NCBI GenBank assembly: GCA_963744305.1
Contig: CAVUTF010000024.1
Span: forward strand, 1 to 64,000
Reading direction: 5' to 3'
DNA length: 64,000 nucleotides
Source: FEN-1219 sp963744305
Lineage (GTDB): Bacteria > Pseudomonadota > Gammaproteobacteria > Steroidobacterales > Rariloculaceae
In this document: positions 9,481 through 19,411 of the stretch, one piece after another
Layout of the letters: each line of letters begins with the position of its first letter
Position numbering within the stretch: position 1 is the stretch's first letter
The notes under the pieces: model-generated
What the model saw: only the letters and a program-made list of their open reading frames with translations
Told to the model about the DNA's origin: nothing
Database searches by the model: none
Program-made: the position numbers and the translations under genes

Positions 9481-12227
9481 ATGACCAACCCAATGATTGA
9501 GCGAGTTCGCCCTTTGGCTGTACTCGCGACGGCTGCTTTCTCGACGGCGGCCCTCGGTCAAGAGCAAGCGCAGCAACCACCCGCGCAACAACCGGCGCCG
9601 CCGGCCACCGAAACGATCGACGAAGTGATTGCGATCGGCCGTCAGAAGGTCACGGCGTTCGACGTGGTCGAGGAGCGGATCGAGCAGGAGGTCGTCACGG
9701 ATTTCCTGGGAGCTGAAGCCATCGCGCGGGTCGGCGACAGCACAGTCTCGCTCGCTCTGCGGCGGATTCCCGGGCTCACGCTCGTGAACGATCAGTTCAT
9801 TTACGTTCGGGGTCTCGGCGAGCGCTATTCGAGCGTCCAGCTGAACGGTGCTCAGGTGCCGTCGCCCGACCTCACGCGCAACGTGATTCCGCTCGACATC
9901 TTTCCTACGGAGATCATCCAAGCGCTTTCCGTCCAGAAGGGCTATTCGCCGGAGGTACCCGCGGCGTTCGGCGGTGGCAACGTCAACATTCTCACGAGGG
10001 GGATCCCGAACGGTCCGGAACTGAACGTGGAGATCAGCTCGGGCATGAACTCCGAGAGCAACGGAGACGGTTTCACGTACCCGGGCGGTAGCGACGACAG
10101 CTTGGGCACGGACGACGGCACGCGCGCGTTCCCGGCTGCGTTGTCGGCCGGTTTGCAGGAGCATCGCGGCAACCTTGCGCCGACCAATATCCTCCAGACG
10201 TTGAGACGGCGATGGGAATTTTCACTTCTTGTCCGAAGCCGAGGCCATCAATCGCGACCTGGCGGTTTCGCTGAATCGCGACGTCGAAATCGGCAACAAG
10301 TCCTTGCCCCCGGACGGTGGGCTCGAGTTCTCGCTCGGCAATCGCTGGTTTTTCGGCGAAGAGGAATCGTGGGAATTCGGCGCCCTCGGCCTAGTCTCCT
10401 ACGACAACACTTGGAGGAACAGAGAGCGCACCGAGCGTGACGTCGCCGATCCGATCAACCTCGTGGAGAACCGGTTTCGGACGATCAATCAGGTTTCCGC
10501 CACCGGCGTGCTCAATCTCGGGTTGAACTTCACGAGCGACCATCAGCTCACGACCAGCAGCTTCTATTTGCGCAACACCGAGGACGAGAGCTCGATTTCG
10601 ACGCGCACGAACAATAACTTTCAGATCAGCAATGGCCAGCAGCTCCGCGACTACGACATTCGCTTCGAGGAGCGCGAGCTCGTAGCGAATCAAATCCGCG
10701 GCCGCCACGTGATCGGCGCGGATACCCAAGAAATATTTCAGTGGCTGGACCGGGACTTCTTGGACGGCGTCGACGTTCGAGTGGTACTACTCCGACGCCA
10801 CGGCCGAAACGGATATACCGAACGAGATCAAATTCTCGGGGGAAGACCGCGTCGATCCAACGACCGGGAACGTGCTGCAGAAGAGCATTCGCCAATCAAC
10901 GTCTGCGGCGGACTACCGCTTCACGTTCCTTCAGGACGAAGTCGATAGCAGCGGCTGGGATTTGAGTCGGGCCTGGGTGTTCGACGACCTCGATCTCGAG
11001 ATCAGCGGCGGCCAAGACTTGTCGCGAAAGGCGCGCAGCTATACGCAGACGCAATTCGGGCTCGGCACCACGACGGGTGCGGCGACGCCGATTCTCGTAG
11101 GCACGCCAGGGCAAGTGTTCACGGATGCGAACATTCTCAACCCGGTCAATGGCTTCGTGCTCAGCTCCGGCGGAATCGGCACCGAGAGCTACCTTGCAGC
11201 GCAGACGAACAACGGAGGCTACGTCAAAGTCGACGCGTTGGTTAACGAGCGTTGGCGGTTCGCGGGCGGTGTGCGCCAGGAGGCGTTCAATCAGGCGTCC
11301 CTGCCGATCGATCCGCTCGAATACGACGTCGGCCAGGGCCAGTGTGCTTTGAGCCCATGCGACGTTGCCGGGCTCGAGCAAGTCGTCTTCGAGGAAGACG
11401 ACGTTTATCCGGCGATCGCCGTAACGCGCATTATGCAAGACGTTTGGGCCGAAACCTTCCAGTTGCGGTTCGGCCTCAGCGAGACCGTCGCGCGGCCCGA
11501 TCTGCGCGAAATCTCCGCTTCCACGTATATCGATCCGCTGACCGAGACGCGAATTCGCGGGAATCCCAATCTCGTCACGTCGGCAATCGAGAATTTGGAT
11601 GTGCGCGCCGAGTGGTTCTTCAGTAACGGCGATAACTTCACCGTGTCGCTGTTCTACAAGGACATCGAGAACCCGATCGAGACGGTTCAGGGCGCCGGGA
11701 CCGACGACAACATCTCCTTGACGTTCATCAATGCACAGTCAGCCGATGTCACGGGTGTCGAGGTCGAGTGGCTGAAGGACTTATCCACGTTCGATGTCGC
11801 GTTCTTGGAGCCGTTCTTCTTCTCCGGGAACGTGACTTTGAGCGATTCGGAGCTCACGGTGGGCAACGTCGGCTTCAACGTGACGAACGATGTGCGCAGC
11901 ATGTCGCAGCACTCCGAATATGTCGCGAACCTGCAGCTTGGCTTCGATTCGGATAACGGCGCGCATAGCTTCACAGTGGCCTACAACACATTCGGGGAGC
12001 GGTTGTATTTCGCTGGCCGCGACGGTATACCGGACGCGTTCGAGCAACCGTTCGACTCCCTGGATTTCATCTACACGTACTACCCCACGGATCAATTGAG
12101 CCTGAAGTTTCGGCTGCAGAATCTGCTCGACGAGCAGCTTGAAATCGAGCAGGCAGGCATAACGGTGATCGAGCAGAGCGTCGGTCTCTCCGCAAAGATC
12201 GACCTCAAGTGGGATCTGGGTCAGTAG
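9481..12227 (+). CDS. TonB-dependent outer membrane receptor (two frameshifts)
   Basis: Energy-dependent outer membrane transporter of about 915 residues after repairing frame changes near 10205 and 10755. The signal peptide is followed by a Gln/Pro-rich linker. The plug domain has VVTDFLGAEAIARVGDSTVS, ALRRIPGLTLVNDQFIYVRGLGERYSSVQLNG and VQKGYSPEVPAAFGGGNVNI, as in CirA-type receptors. The barrel ends ...VGLSAKIDLKWDLGQ and includes RFGLSETVARPDLREIS and SLKFRLQNLLDEQ, typical of the penultimate strands. The RGLGERYS plug type is common in receptors paired with surface lipoproteins for oligosaccharide or other large substrates, and such a lipoprotein lies just upstream. Ligand unknown. Confidence 0.85.
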
Positions 12228-12274
12228 CGAGCGCGGTGCCGCGCCGAGGGGCCGGAGCGGTACACCCCCAGGGG

Positions 12275-13511
12275 CTATTTGATCCTGCGCATCGTCGACG
12301 GCGTTTGCGGCAGCGGCGGCGGCATCACGGCAGTCGTTGCTAGGGACTCGGTTTTCGGCAAAGGATTACCGTCCGCCATCCACTCCGGTATTTGTACCTT
12401 TAGCCGAAATGGCCCGAGCGTCAGGATGTCTTGATCGCAGAGCACCGCGCGCTCGACCGGGTTGCCGTTCAGCAGAACGCCGTTGACGCTATTGAGATCG
12501 ACGACGTAGTAGCCATCGGGCGTGCCGACGATCACGGCGTGATGGCGACTGAGGTACGGGCTCGCCAAGCACAGATCGTTGTGCTCGCTTCGACCGAGCA
12601 GCATTCGCTCGCTGAGTGCTGCCCGGTCCATCACCTTTCCGCCGCGGCTGATCACTAGGTAGCCTTGCGGAGCTTGCGTCTGGACGTCATCGACCGACGC
12701 ATCCTGCGTTTCGTGCTTCGCACCGTGCTTGGAGACGAGCGTAGTGACGGCCTGGCGGGCCACCTGCGCGTCTATGCACTCGAGGTTCTCCTGCCGAGCC
12801 AGCAATAGCGACATCTGGCATAGCGCGTCTACGACCGCGAAACGCCCCGCGGCGAGCTTCGCGATGATCTGACTCGCGACCGGTGTCATCAGATGGTCCA
12901 TCTCAAAGCGATGGAGCCGCCATCCCATGTAGCTGACGAGCTCGTCTGGTGAAGGGGGAGGGAGCTCGTGAACGTAGATGCTCTTCGGATCCAGCTCCGC
13001 GCGTGTACAGTCGAGCCGGTTGACAACGGCGGGCGGTCCCGCGAGCAGCAATTCCAGCGCGGGCTTGCGGTCCATCTTGAAGGTCAGCAGCCGCTCGATC
13101 TCCTCCCACGCTGCGGGTTTGCAGGTGTGCGCATCGTCGATCATCACGATGACGCGCCGACCTTGCGAGAGGCGTTGGTGCAGAAAAACGGTGAGCAGGT
13201 TTCGTTGCTCGATCTCAGAGAGCTCCCAAGGCGCGAGGTCGGCGCTGAGGAGAAGACTTGCGAGCAGCGACGCCGCATCGTCTTTCGGACCTCGGCACTG
13301 AAGGACCACGCGCTCCGCGGCCATGCGCGAAGCCACGATGGTTGAGCACGGTGGTCTTGCCGCTCGATCCCGATCCGACGAGGAAGCGTGCTCGCGCGTT
13401 GCGAGAAAGCTGGCTCAGGGCCGTCTGCTGAGACGGCCCGAGCCAGATTTGGTCCGCCGTTGGTCGTGCGAAAACAATCGCCGGAGATACTGAGCTCTGC
13501 GTGTTTCCCAC
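12275..13511 (-). CDS. ExeA-like AAA ATPase with C-terminal FHA domain (frameshifted)
   Basis: About 412 residues in two frames; an extra base at 13337 separates them. The N-terminal part has Walker A (GSGSSGKT, residues 46-53), then VIVMIDDAHTCKPAAWEEIERL as Walker B, and LELLLAGPPAVVNRL, the layout of ExeA/GspA-type ATPases. After a helical region comes an FHA phosphothreonine-binding domain: MLLGRSEHNDLCLASPYLSRHHAVIV and DLNSVNGVLLNG, with the GRS, SRHH and NG signatures. A Pro/Thr-rich tail follows. ExeA-type proteins assist type II secretion or pilus assembly at the cell wall; the FHA domain suggests control by a Thr kinase. No kinase is in the window. It is transcribed divergently from ccmA. 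Confidence 0.8.
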
Positions 13512-13788
13512 TACCGCTTTCCTTCTTCTTACAGTCAGTTATTAGAGTTTTATGAGGAGGCTTATCACGGCGACCGCCAGTCTAGAGGATGAGGAAAGTT
13601 ATGTAAACTCCTGGATTATGGTGAAATTTCAAAGCGAACGTCCGATGTGACGCGAGGCATGCCTTGCATCCCATGCAAGATAAGTGTTGTTAATCATTGT
13701 TATTCCAAGAAAAACTCTAACGCCTTCACTTGCAAATCGACTGAGGTAAGGCACAATCCGCCGGTCTGGAGCGGGTGGGGCAACGATA

Positions 13789-14409
13789 GTGAGCAGTCTG
13801 CCGGTATTGCGCGGCCGCGAGCTCGCGGTTTGGCGCGGTGAGCGTTGTCTACTCGAAGCCTTGGATTTCGAGCTGCATCCGAGACAGCTCGCTCTCGTGA
13901 CGGGTCCAAATGGGTCGGGAAAAACCACGCTGTTGCGAGTGGTGGCGGGTCTCGCCCCGCCCACATCGGGCAGCATCACTTGGGATGGCGTCGCAGTCGA
14001 ATCCTTGCCACCGGATCAGCGCGCAGCGATCGCGTACCGGGGTCACTTGGAGGGCCTCAAGAAGGATCTTACCGTGCGGGAGAACCTCGAGTTTCACGCG
14101 GCCCTTTGCGGCGGACAGGCGCCGCTCCACTCACTGCTCGCCGAGGTGAAGCTCGACCGCGCCGCGGAGACGCGCGCGCGCTATCTGTCCGCCGGCCAAC
14201 GGCGGCGCGCGGCGCTCGCGATGCTGAAACTCTCCTCAGCGCGGCTTTGGGTATTAGACGAGCCGTTGACAAATCTTGACGCTGAGGGCCGCGCTTTGAT
14301 CGTCGCATGGATTGCGGGGCATCTGCGCGCGGGCGGGTCCGCCGTGATCGCGACCCATCAACCGGACGAGTTTGCGGCACCGTCCGGAAGCTTGCAGATC
14401 GAGCTGTAG
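13789..14409 (+). CDS. ccmA: Cytochrome c biogenesis ATP-binding protein CcmA
   Basis: ATPase of the CcmABCD complex that releases haem-loaded CcmE at the periplasmic face of the inner membrane. A GTG start gives a 206-residue protein, the usual length. Walker A GPNGSGKTT is at residues 39-47, the ABC signature LSAGQRRR from residue 133, and Walker B LWVLDEPLTNLD near residue 153, followed by VIATHQP with the switch histidine. It is the first gene of a canonical ccmABCDEFGHI cluster with very short gaps or overlaps, so it is almost certainly one transcript. About 280 bp separate it from the divergent FHA ATPase gene, where the promoter should lie. Confidence 0.96.
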   Translation: MSSLPVLRGRELAVWRGERCLLEALDFELHPRQLALVTGPNGSGKTTLLRVVAGLAPPTSGSITWDGVAVESLPPDQRAAIAYRGHLEGLKKDLTVRENLEFHAALCGGQAPLHSLLAEVKLDRAAETRARYLSAGQRRRAALAMLKLSSARLWVLDEPLTNLDAEGRALIVAWIAGHLRAGGSAVIATHQPDEFAAPSGSLQIEL

Positions 14410-14420
14410 AGGCGCGGCCA

Positions 14421-15086
14421 GTGACGGCATATGGAGCGGTACTCAGGCGCGATCTACGCGTTGCCTTTCGGCGCTGGAGCGAGCTCGCGCACCCACTCAT
14501 ATTTTTCGTGATCGTGGTATCCCTATTTCCGCTCGCGTTATCCCCGTCGGCGTCGCAACTTCGCGACGTCGGAACCGGTGTCTTGTGGGTGGCGGCGTTG
14601 CTATCCTCGCTATTGACCGTGGAAGGACTGTTTCGCGCCGACGCCGACGATGGCAGCCTGGAGCAAATCATGATGAGCCCGGTACCGGTCACAATCACGG
14701 TGCTCGCAAAAATCACTGCGCACTGGCTGGTCACCGTGCTACCGCTGATCTGCCTCGTGCCGGTGCTCGCACTTTCGTACTACTTCCCGTTGAATGCATT
14801 GCCGACGCTGGCGTTCGCGCTCCTGCTAGCCACGCCGACGCTGAGCGTGTTGGTTGGACTCGGCGCTGCGCTGACGGTAAGCTTGAAGCGCGGCGGCTCC
14901 ATTGCTGGCTTGCTCATGCTTCCGCTCGCTGGCCCGCTCTTGATCTTCGGAACGCGCGCGACCGACCTCAGCATCAACGGCGAACCGACGGCCGGGCCGC
15001 TGTACCTATTGGCGGCCCTCGCCCTGCTTGCACTCTCGCTCGGTCCTTGGGCGATCGCGGCCGCCCTGAAAATCGGCCTGGAATGA
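14421..15086 (+). CDS. ccmB: Haem exporter membrane subunit CcmB
   Basis: Integral membrane partner of CcmA in cytochrome c maturation. The GTG start at 14421 was chosen because it lies 11 bases after ccmA and gives the standard N-terminus TAYGAVLRRDLRVAFRRWSEL; the frame is open further upstream but overlaps ccmA. It has 221 residues with about six hydrophobic helices, the characteristic LFRADADDGSLEQIMMSP cytoplasmic segment after the second helix, and the GGSIAGLLMLPLAGPLLIFG helix. Length and order match the family. Confidence 0.95.
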   Translation: MTAYGAVLRRDLRVAFRRWSELAHPLIFFVIVVSLFPLALSPSASQLRDVGTGVLWVAALLSSLLTVEGLFRADADDGSLEQIMMSPVPVTITVLAKITAHWLVTVLPLICLVPVLALSYYFPLNALPTLAFALLLATPTLSVLVGLGAALTVSLKRGGSIAGLLMLPLAGPLLIFGTRATDLSINGEPTAGPLYLLAALALLALSLGPWAIAAALKIGLE

Positions 15087-15096
15087 GGACTTCTTG

Positions 15097-15849
15097 ATGC
15101 GGTTGCCCCGATGGTTCCATCTGCTCGGCTCGCCGCCGTTCGTCTACAAGCTGGCGGGAAGGATCAACCCATGGCTTGGCGCGGTCGCTTGTGTGTTGAT
15201 CGCTACCGGTGCGTTCTGGGGGCTTTTCATTGCGCCCCCGGACTATCTGCAGGGGGAGGTCTACCGAATCATTTACATCCATCCGCAGACCGCCTACGTC
15301 GGGATGATGGCGTACGTGGTGATGGCTGTGGCCGGCGGGATTGGTTACATCTGGCGCGTGAAGGTTGCGCACGCCGTCGCAGTGAGCGCGGCCCCAATCG
15401 GCGCATCCTTCACCTTCTGTGCGCTGCTGACGGGCGCAATCTGGGGTAGGCCGACATGGGGAACGTATTGGGAATGGGGCGATCCGAGGATCATGTCGGA
15501 AACGCTGCTGCTGTTCTTGTTCCTGGGCTATCTCGCGTTGCGGGCTGCGTTCGACGACCGAGACAAAGCAGACCGAGTCAGCGCCATTCTCGCGGTCGTG
15601 GGCGTCGTCAACGTGCCGATCATTCACTATTCGGTCACGTGGTGGAACACGCTCCACCAGGGGCCGACGATCACGCTGGACGAAGGGCCGGCAATGACGA
15701 CTGACATGCTGATTCCGTTTCTCATCATGGTTGCGGGCTTCACCTTTTTCTTCTATTGGCTGCTGCTGAACCGGCTACGGGGCGAGATTGTCGAACGCGA
15801 GCGGGACACACGATGGATTCAGCAATTGGTGGCGGAGAGCGCTCGATGA
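15097..15849 (+). CDS. ccmC: Haem-handling protein CcmC
   Basis: Inner membrane protein that presents haem to CcmE. ATG 15097 is preferred over the in-frame TTG just before it. It is 250 residues with six membrane helices. The tryptophan-rich WWD motif (WGRPTWGTYWEWGDPR) is near residue 116 and faces the periplasm; it is flanked by conserved histidines (IYIHPQTAYVG and IIHYSVTWWNTLHQ), the expected axial haem ligands. The stop overlaps the start of ccmD by three bases, indicating translational coupling. Confidence 0.96.
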   Translation: MRLPRWFHLLGSPPFVYKLAGRINPWLGAVACVLIATGAFWGLFIAPPDYLQGEVYRIIYIHPQTAYVGMMAYVVMAVAGGIGYIWRVKVAHAVAVSAAPIGASFTFCALLTGAIWGRPTWGTYWEWGDPRIMSETLLLFLFLGYLALRAAFDDRDKADRVSAILAVVGVVNVPIIHYSVTWWNTLHQGPTITLDEGPAMTTDMLIPFLIMVAGFTFFFYWLLLNRLRGEIVERERDTRWIQQLVAESAR

Positions 15850-16034
15850 CTGAGATCCTGCAAATGGGCGGCCATGCGCCTTACGTCTGGTCTGCTTACG
15901 GTATTACACTGCTTGTGCTGATCATGAATGTCTGGTCGGCGCGCAGGCGGCACGTCGTAGCACTGCGTCGCGCTCGCGAGTCCGGTGAGCCGGATCGCCC
16001 CCGCAAACAGCCCACGGTGAGGCAGTTGCCATGA
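15846..16034 (+). CDS. ccmD: Haem exporter protein CcmD
   Basis: Small (62-residue) single-pass membrane protein that stabilises the CcmC-CcmE-haem complex. The start ATG at 15846 overlaps the ccmC stop. The N-terminal LQMGGHAPYVWSAYG motif is the family signature; one membrane helix (ITLLVLIMNVWSA) is followed by an Arg-rich cytoplasmic tail. The ccmE start overlaps its end. Confidence 0.92.
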   Translation: MTEILQMGGHAPYVWSAYGITLLVLIMNVWSARRRHVVALRRARESGEPDRPRKQPTVRQLP

Positions 16035-16465
16035 AGGCAAGAACACAACGGATGCTGCTAATCGGGCTGGTGCTCGCCGGCATGGTGCTGGCGGCGGCGT
16101 TCGCGTATCGCGCGTTTCAGGAGAACCTGCTGTATTTCTTCAGCCCTTCGCAGATAGCCGCCGGGGAAGCGCCCGATCGCGTGTTTCGTCTCGGCGGCAT
16201 GGTGGTCAAAGAGAGTCTCACTCGCGAGCCGGGTAGCCTGACCATCAACTTCGTCGTGACGGACAACGTTCACTCGATCCCGGTCAGCTATACGGGCGTG
16301 TTGCCCGACTTGTTCGTCGAAGGGCAGGGCGTCGTGGTTCGTGGCCGGCTGGGCCGGGAAGGGGATTTCGTGGCTGAAGAGGTGCTGGCGAAGCACGACG
16401 AAAACTACATGCCTCCGGAAGTCGCCGAAGCGCTCGCCAAAGCGCGGGAAACGGTGGCCGAGTGA
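16031..16465 (+). CDS. ccmE: Haem chaperone CcmE
   Basis: Periplasmic haem chaperone anchored by an N-terminal helix (MLLIGLVLAGMVLAAAFAY). The OB-fold domain contains the family sequence LLYFFSPSQIAAGEAP and RVFRLGGMVVKESL. The covalent haem-binding histidine is in LAKHDENYMPPE (His122, Tyr126). It has 144 residues, a normal length. It overlaps ccmD upstream and ccmF downstream by four bases each, typical of a coupled operon. Confidence 0.96.
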   Translation: MKARTQRMLLIGLVLAGMVLAAAFAYRAFQENLLYFFSPSQIAAGEAPDRVFRLGGMVVKESLTREPGSLTINFVVTDNVHSIPVSYTGVLPDLFVEGQGVVVRGRLGREGDFVAEEVLAKHDENYMPPEVAEALAKARETVAE

Positions 16466-18432
16466 TTCCCGAGCTTGGTCAATTCGCGCTGGTTCTCGCG
16501 CTGTGCCTCAGCCTCGCGCAAGCAACGCTGCCGTTGATCGGGGCCGCGCGCGGCAAGGCAGAGTGGATGGCACTCGCGCGACCGGCCGCGGCTGGACAAT
16601 TCGTGTTCGTGGGCATGGCGTTCGCTGTGCTGACGTACGCGTTCGTGACCGATGACTTCAGCGTCGAGTTCGTCGCCGCGCATTCCAATTCGGCTTTGCC
16701 GCTGCACTACAAGTTCGCGGCGGTTTGGGGCGGCCACGAAGGCTCGTTGTTGCTGTGGATCATGGTGCTCGCGATGTGGACGCTCGCCGTGGCGTGGCGC
16801 AGCCGCTCTCAGCCCGAGGAGTTCGTGAGCCGGGTTCTCGGCGTGCTCGGCATCGTTAGCTTCGGCATCATCTCGTTCGCACTCCTCACGTCCAATCCAT
16901 TCGCCCGGCTCACGCCGCCTGCGTTCGACGGCAACGATCTGAACCCGCTGCTGCAAGACCAAGGCATGATGATTCATCCGCCAGGCTTGTACTTCGGCTA
17001 CGTCGGAATGGCGGTTCCGTTCGCGTTCGCGGTGGCCGCTTTGTTGACGGGCCGTCTCGACAAGAACTGGGCGCGCTGGACTCGGCCATGGACGATCGCG
17101 GCGTGGATGTTCCTAACGGTTGGCATCGCCCTCGGCAGCTGGTGGGCGTACTACGAGCTTGGCTGGGGTGGCTGGTGGTTCTGGGATCCCGTCGAGAATT
17201 CATCGTTCATGCCGTGGTTGATGGCGACTGCGCTGCTGCACTCGCTCGCGGTGACCGAGAAGCGCGGCATCTTCAAGAGCTGGACGGTGCTCCTCGCGAT
17301 TGCCGCGTTCTCGTTGAGCTTACTCGGGACGTTCCTCACGCGGTCGCCCGTAATGGTGTCGGTGCACGCGTTTGCCTCGGATCCGACGCGCGGTATGTAC
17401 ATCTTGATGCTGCTGGGTGTGATCTGCGGCGGGTCGTTGCTGCTTTATGCGTTCCGTGCCGGCAGCCTCGAAGCCGAGGGCGGCTTCAGATTGTTGTCGC
17501 GGGAGGCTTTCCTGCTCGCGAACAACATTCTGCTGGTCGTTGCGACGATCGCGGTGCTGTTCGGTACTTTGTATCCCTTATTCATCGACGCTCTTGGCCT
17601 CGGCAAGATCTCGGTTGGTCCGCCCTATTTCAACGTGATGTTCCTCGTGCCGATGCTGCCGTTGGCTGTCCTAGTGGGCGTCGGCATGCACTCCGTCTGG
17701 CGAAGCACGCCTGCATCGATGCTTGCGAAGCGTCTGCGTTGGCTGGCGGCGCTCGCGTTGCTCATGGGAATCGTGCTGCCGTTCGCGCTGTTCGATGCGA
17801 GCTCAGTCCTCACGACCGTGAGCGTGGCGATCGGGTTGTGGGTCTGTCTAACGGCTCTGCTCGATCCCGCGGTGCGGCTCATTCGCCGCTCGGGTCCGTC
17901 GCTCACGCGCGCGCATCTCGGCATGTGCGTCGCGCACTTCGGTGTCGGCGTGTTCATCCTCGGCGCAACTATCGCGTCAGCCTACAACCTCGAAGTCGAT
18001 CTCAGTGCGCGGCCCGGTGAGCGCCTCGAGGTCGGAGGATACGAGTTCGTATTTCGCGACGTGCGCACGGTCGAAGGTCCCAATTTCGTCGCTGACGAGG
18101 GCGAGTTCGAGCTGCGGAAAGACGGGCGCTTGATCTCAGTCATGACGCCGCAGAAAAGAATCTATCGCGTGCAGCCGACGCCGATGACGGAAGCTGCGAT
18201 CGACGTGAGTATGAGCCGCGACGTGTTCGTCGCGCTCGGCGAGCCGCTCGGGAACTCAGCGTGGAGCGTGCGTCTGCAAGTGAAGCCACTGATTCGCTTG
18301 GTGTGGTTCGGCGCACTGATCATGGCGTTCGGTGGGCTACTCGCGATCTCTGACCGTCGTTATCGGCAGAGCGCCCGGGAGGCCGTCGCAGTCGGCAAGG
18401 CACCCGCGGTACCCGTCGCGGAGAGAGTCTAG
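16462..18432 (+). CDS. ccmF: Haem lyase subunit CcmF
   Basis: Large polytopic membrane protein that, with CcmH, attaches haem to the CXXCH motif of apocytochrome c. GTG start; 656 residues, the usual size, with about 14 hydrophobic helices. The periplasmic WWD motif ELGWGGWWFWDPVENSSF starts near residue 232, and conserved histidines lie in MMIHPPGLYFGYVG, ALLHSLAVTEKRGIFKSW and VSVHAF. The C-terminal periplasmic domain precedes the last helix (LVWFGALIMAFGGLLA). Intact, with no frameshift. Confidence 0.97.
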   Translation: MIPELGQFALVLALCLSLAQATLPLIGAARGKAEWMALARPAAAGQFVFVGMAFAVLTYAFVTDDFSVEFVAAHSNSALPLHYKFAAVWGGHEGSLLLWIMVLAMWTLAVAWRSRSQPEEFVSRVLGVLGIVSFGIISFALLTSNPFARLTPPAFDGNDLNPLLQDQGMMIHPPGLYFGYVGMAVPFAFAVAALLTGRLDKNWARWTRPWTIAAWMFLTVGIALGSWWAYYELGWGGWWFWDPVENSSFMPWLMATALLHSLAVTEKRGIFKSWTVLLAIAAFSLSLLGTFLTRSPVMVSVHAFASDPTRGMYILMLLGVICGGSLLLYAFRAGSLEAEGGFRLLSREAFLLANNILLVVATIAVLFGTLYPLFIDALGLGKISVGPPYFNVMFLVPMLPLAVLVGVGMHSVWRSTPASMLAKRLRWLAALALLMGIVLPFALFDASSVLTTVSVAIGLWVCLTALLDPAVRLIRRSGPSLTRAHLGMCVAHFGVGVFILGATIASAYNLEVDLSARPGERLEVGGYEFVFRDVRTVEGPNFVADEGEFELRKDGRLISVMTPQKRIYRVQPTPMTEAAIDVSMSRDVFVALGEPLGNSAWSVRLQVKPLIRLVWFGALIMAFGGLLAISDRRYRQSAREAVAVGKAPAVPVAERV

Positions 18433-18434
18433 CC

Positions 18435-18995
18435 GTGTGGCGATACGCTATACCCGTAGCCGTTTTCGCCGTCATTGCCGCGTTCTTCTTTCGCGGATTG
18501 AGTTTGAATCCGAGCTACGTACCTTCGCCGCTGATCGGCAAGCCGGCGCCGCCCTTCAGCCTCCCGGGCCTCAAAGACCCGCAGCGGATCGTCACGTCGC
18601 AAGATCTGAAAGGGCAGGTGTCGCTGCTGAACGTTTGGGGCACTTGGTGCGTGGAGTGCCGGTACGAGCATGGCTTTCTCGTCGAGCTATCGCGCTCCGC
18701 GGGCGTACCGATTTTTGGTCTCAACCTCAAGGACGACCGCGCGAGCGCGCTGGCTTGGCTGGGGACGCTCGGCGATCCCTATGTCGAATCGGGGTTCGAT
18801 GCGGACGGCGGCGTCGCGGTGGATTGGGGCGTCTACGGCGCGCCCGAGACGTTTCTCATAGGCCGTGACGGCACCGTGCTGCACAAGCACATCTCCGTGC
18901 TGACGCCCGAGATCTGGCGGCGCGACTTCGTGCCGCTGATTCGGAAAGAATGCGGCAGCTTGCCGTGCCCGTTGGTCGGGCCGGAGACGCCATGA
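18435..18995 (+). CDS. ccmG: Thiol:disulfide interchange protein CcmG (DsbE)
   Basis: Membrane-anchored periplasmic thioredoxin that keeps apocytochrome cysteines reduced. GTG start two bases after ccmF; 186 residues. N-terminal anchor AIPVAVFAVIAAFFF, then the conserved SPLIGKPAPPFSLPGL entry, the active site WGTWCVECRYEHG (Cys72, Cys75), and the cis-Pro segment GVYGAPETFLIGRDG. Cys-Val-Glu-Cys replaces the more common Cys-Pro-Thr-Cys, but CVEC-type sites are known in CcmG. It overlaps ccmH by four bases. Confidence 0.95.
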   Translation: MWRYAIPVAVFAVIAAFFFRGLSLNPSYVPSPLIGKPAPPFSLPGLKDPQRIVTSQDLKGQVSLLNVWGTWCVECRYEHGFLVELSRSAGVPIFGLNLKDDRASALAWLGTLGDPYVESGFDADGGVAVDWGVYGAPETFLIGRDGTVLHKHISVLTPEIWRRDFVPLIRKECGSLPCPLVGPETP

Positions 18996-19411
18996 GGACG
19001 GCCGTGATCCTCTGCGTGGGACTGGTGTTGGCCGCGGCGTCGGTTCTTGCGTTCGACACCGAGGTCGCATTCGATGATCCGGTGTTGAACGATCGCTATC
19101 GCACGCTAATTCGCGAGGTGCGTTGTCCGAAGTGCCAGAACGAGAGCATTGCGGATTCGCACGCGCCGGTAGCTGCCGATCTGCGGCGCGAAATCCGCGA
19201 GCAATTGGCGGCAGGAGCCACCGATCGAGAGGTCATCGACTTTCTCCTCGCGCGTTACGGCGATTTCGTGCTGTATCGGCCACGGGTGAACCCAACCACG
19301 TGGGCGCTATGGGCAGGTCCCTTCGTGCTGCTCGGCCTCGGTGCTGTGGTGTTCTTGCGGATCTTGCGAGCGCGTAGCTCTCAGCCGCTCGACGAGGAAC
19401 CGCTCGCGTGA
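18992..19411 (+). CDS. ccmH: Cytochrome c-type biogenesis protein CcmH
   Basis: Periplasmic thiol-reductase component of the haem lyase. ATG 18992 overlaps the ccmG stop. 139 residues: signal peptide (AVILCVGLVLAAASVLAF), the LRCxxC-type site EVRCPKCQNESIADS (Cys45, Cys48), the three-helix domain DLRREIREQLAAGATDREVIDFLLARYGDFVLYRP, and a C-terminal membrane helix. This is the short CcmH form, with the TPR part encoded separately in the next gene. Confidence 0.95.
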   Translation: MRTAVILCVGLVLAAASVLAFDTEVAFDDPVLNDRYRTLIREVRCPKCQNESIADSHAPVAADLRREIREQLAAGATDREVIDFLLARYGDFVLYRPRVNPTTWALWAGPFVLLGLGAVVFLRILRARSSQPLDEEPLA

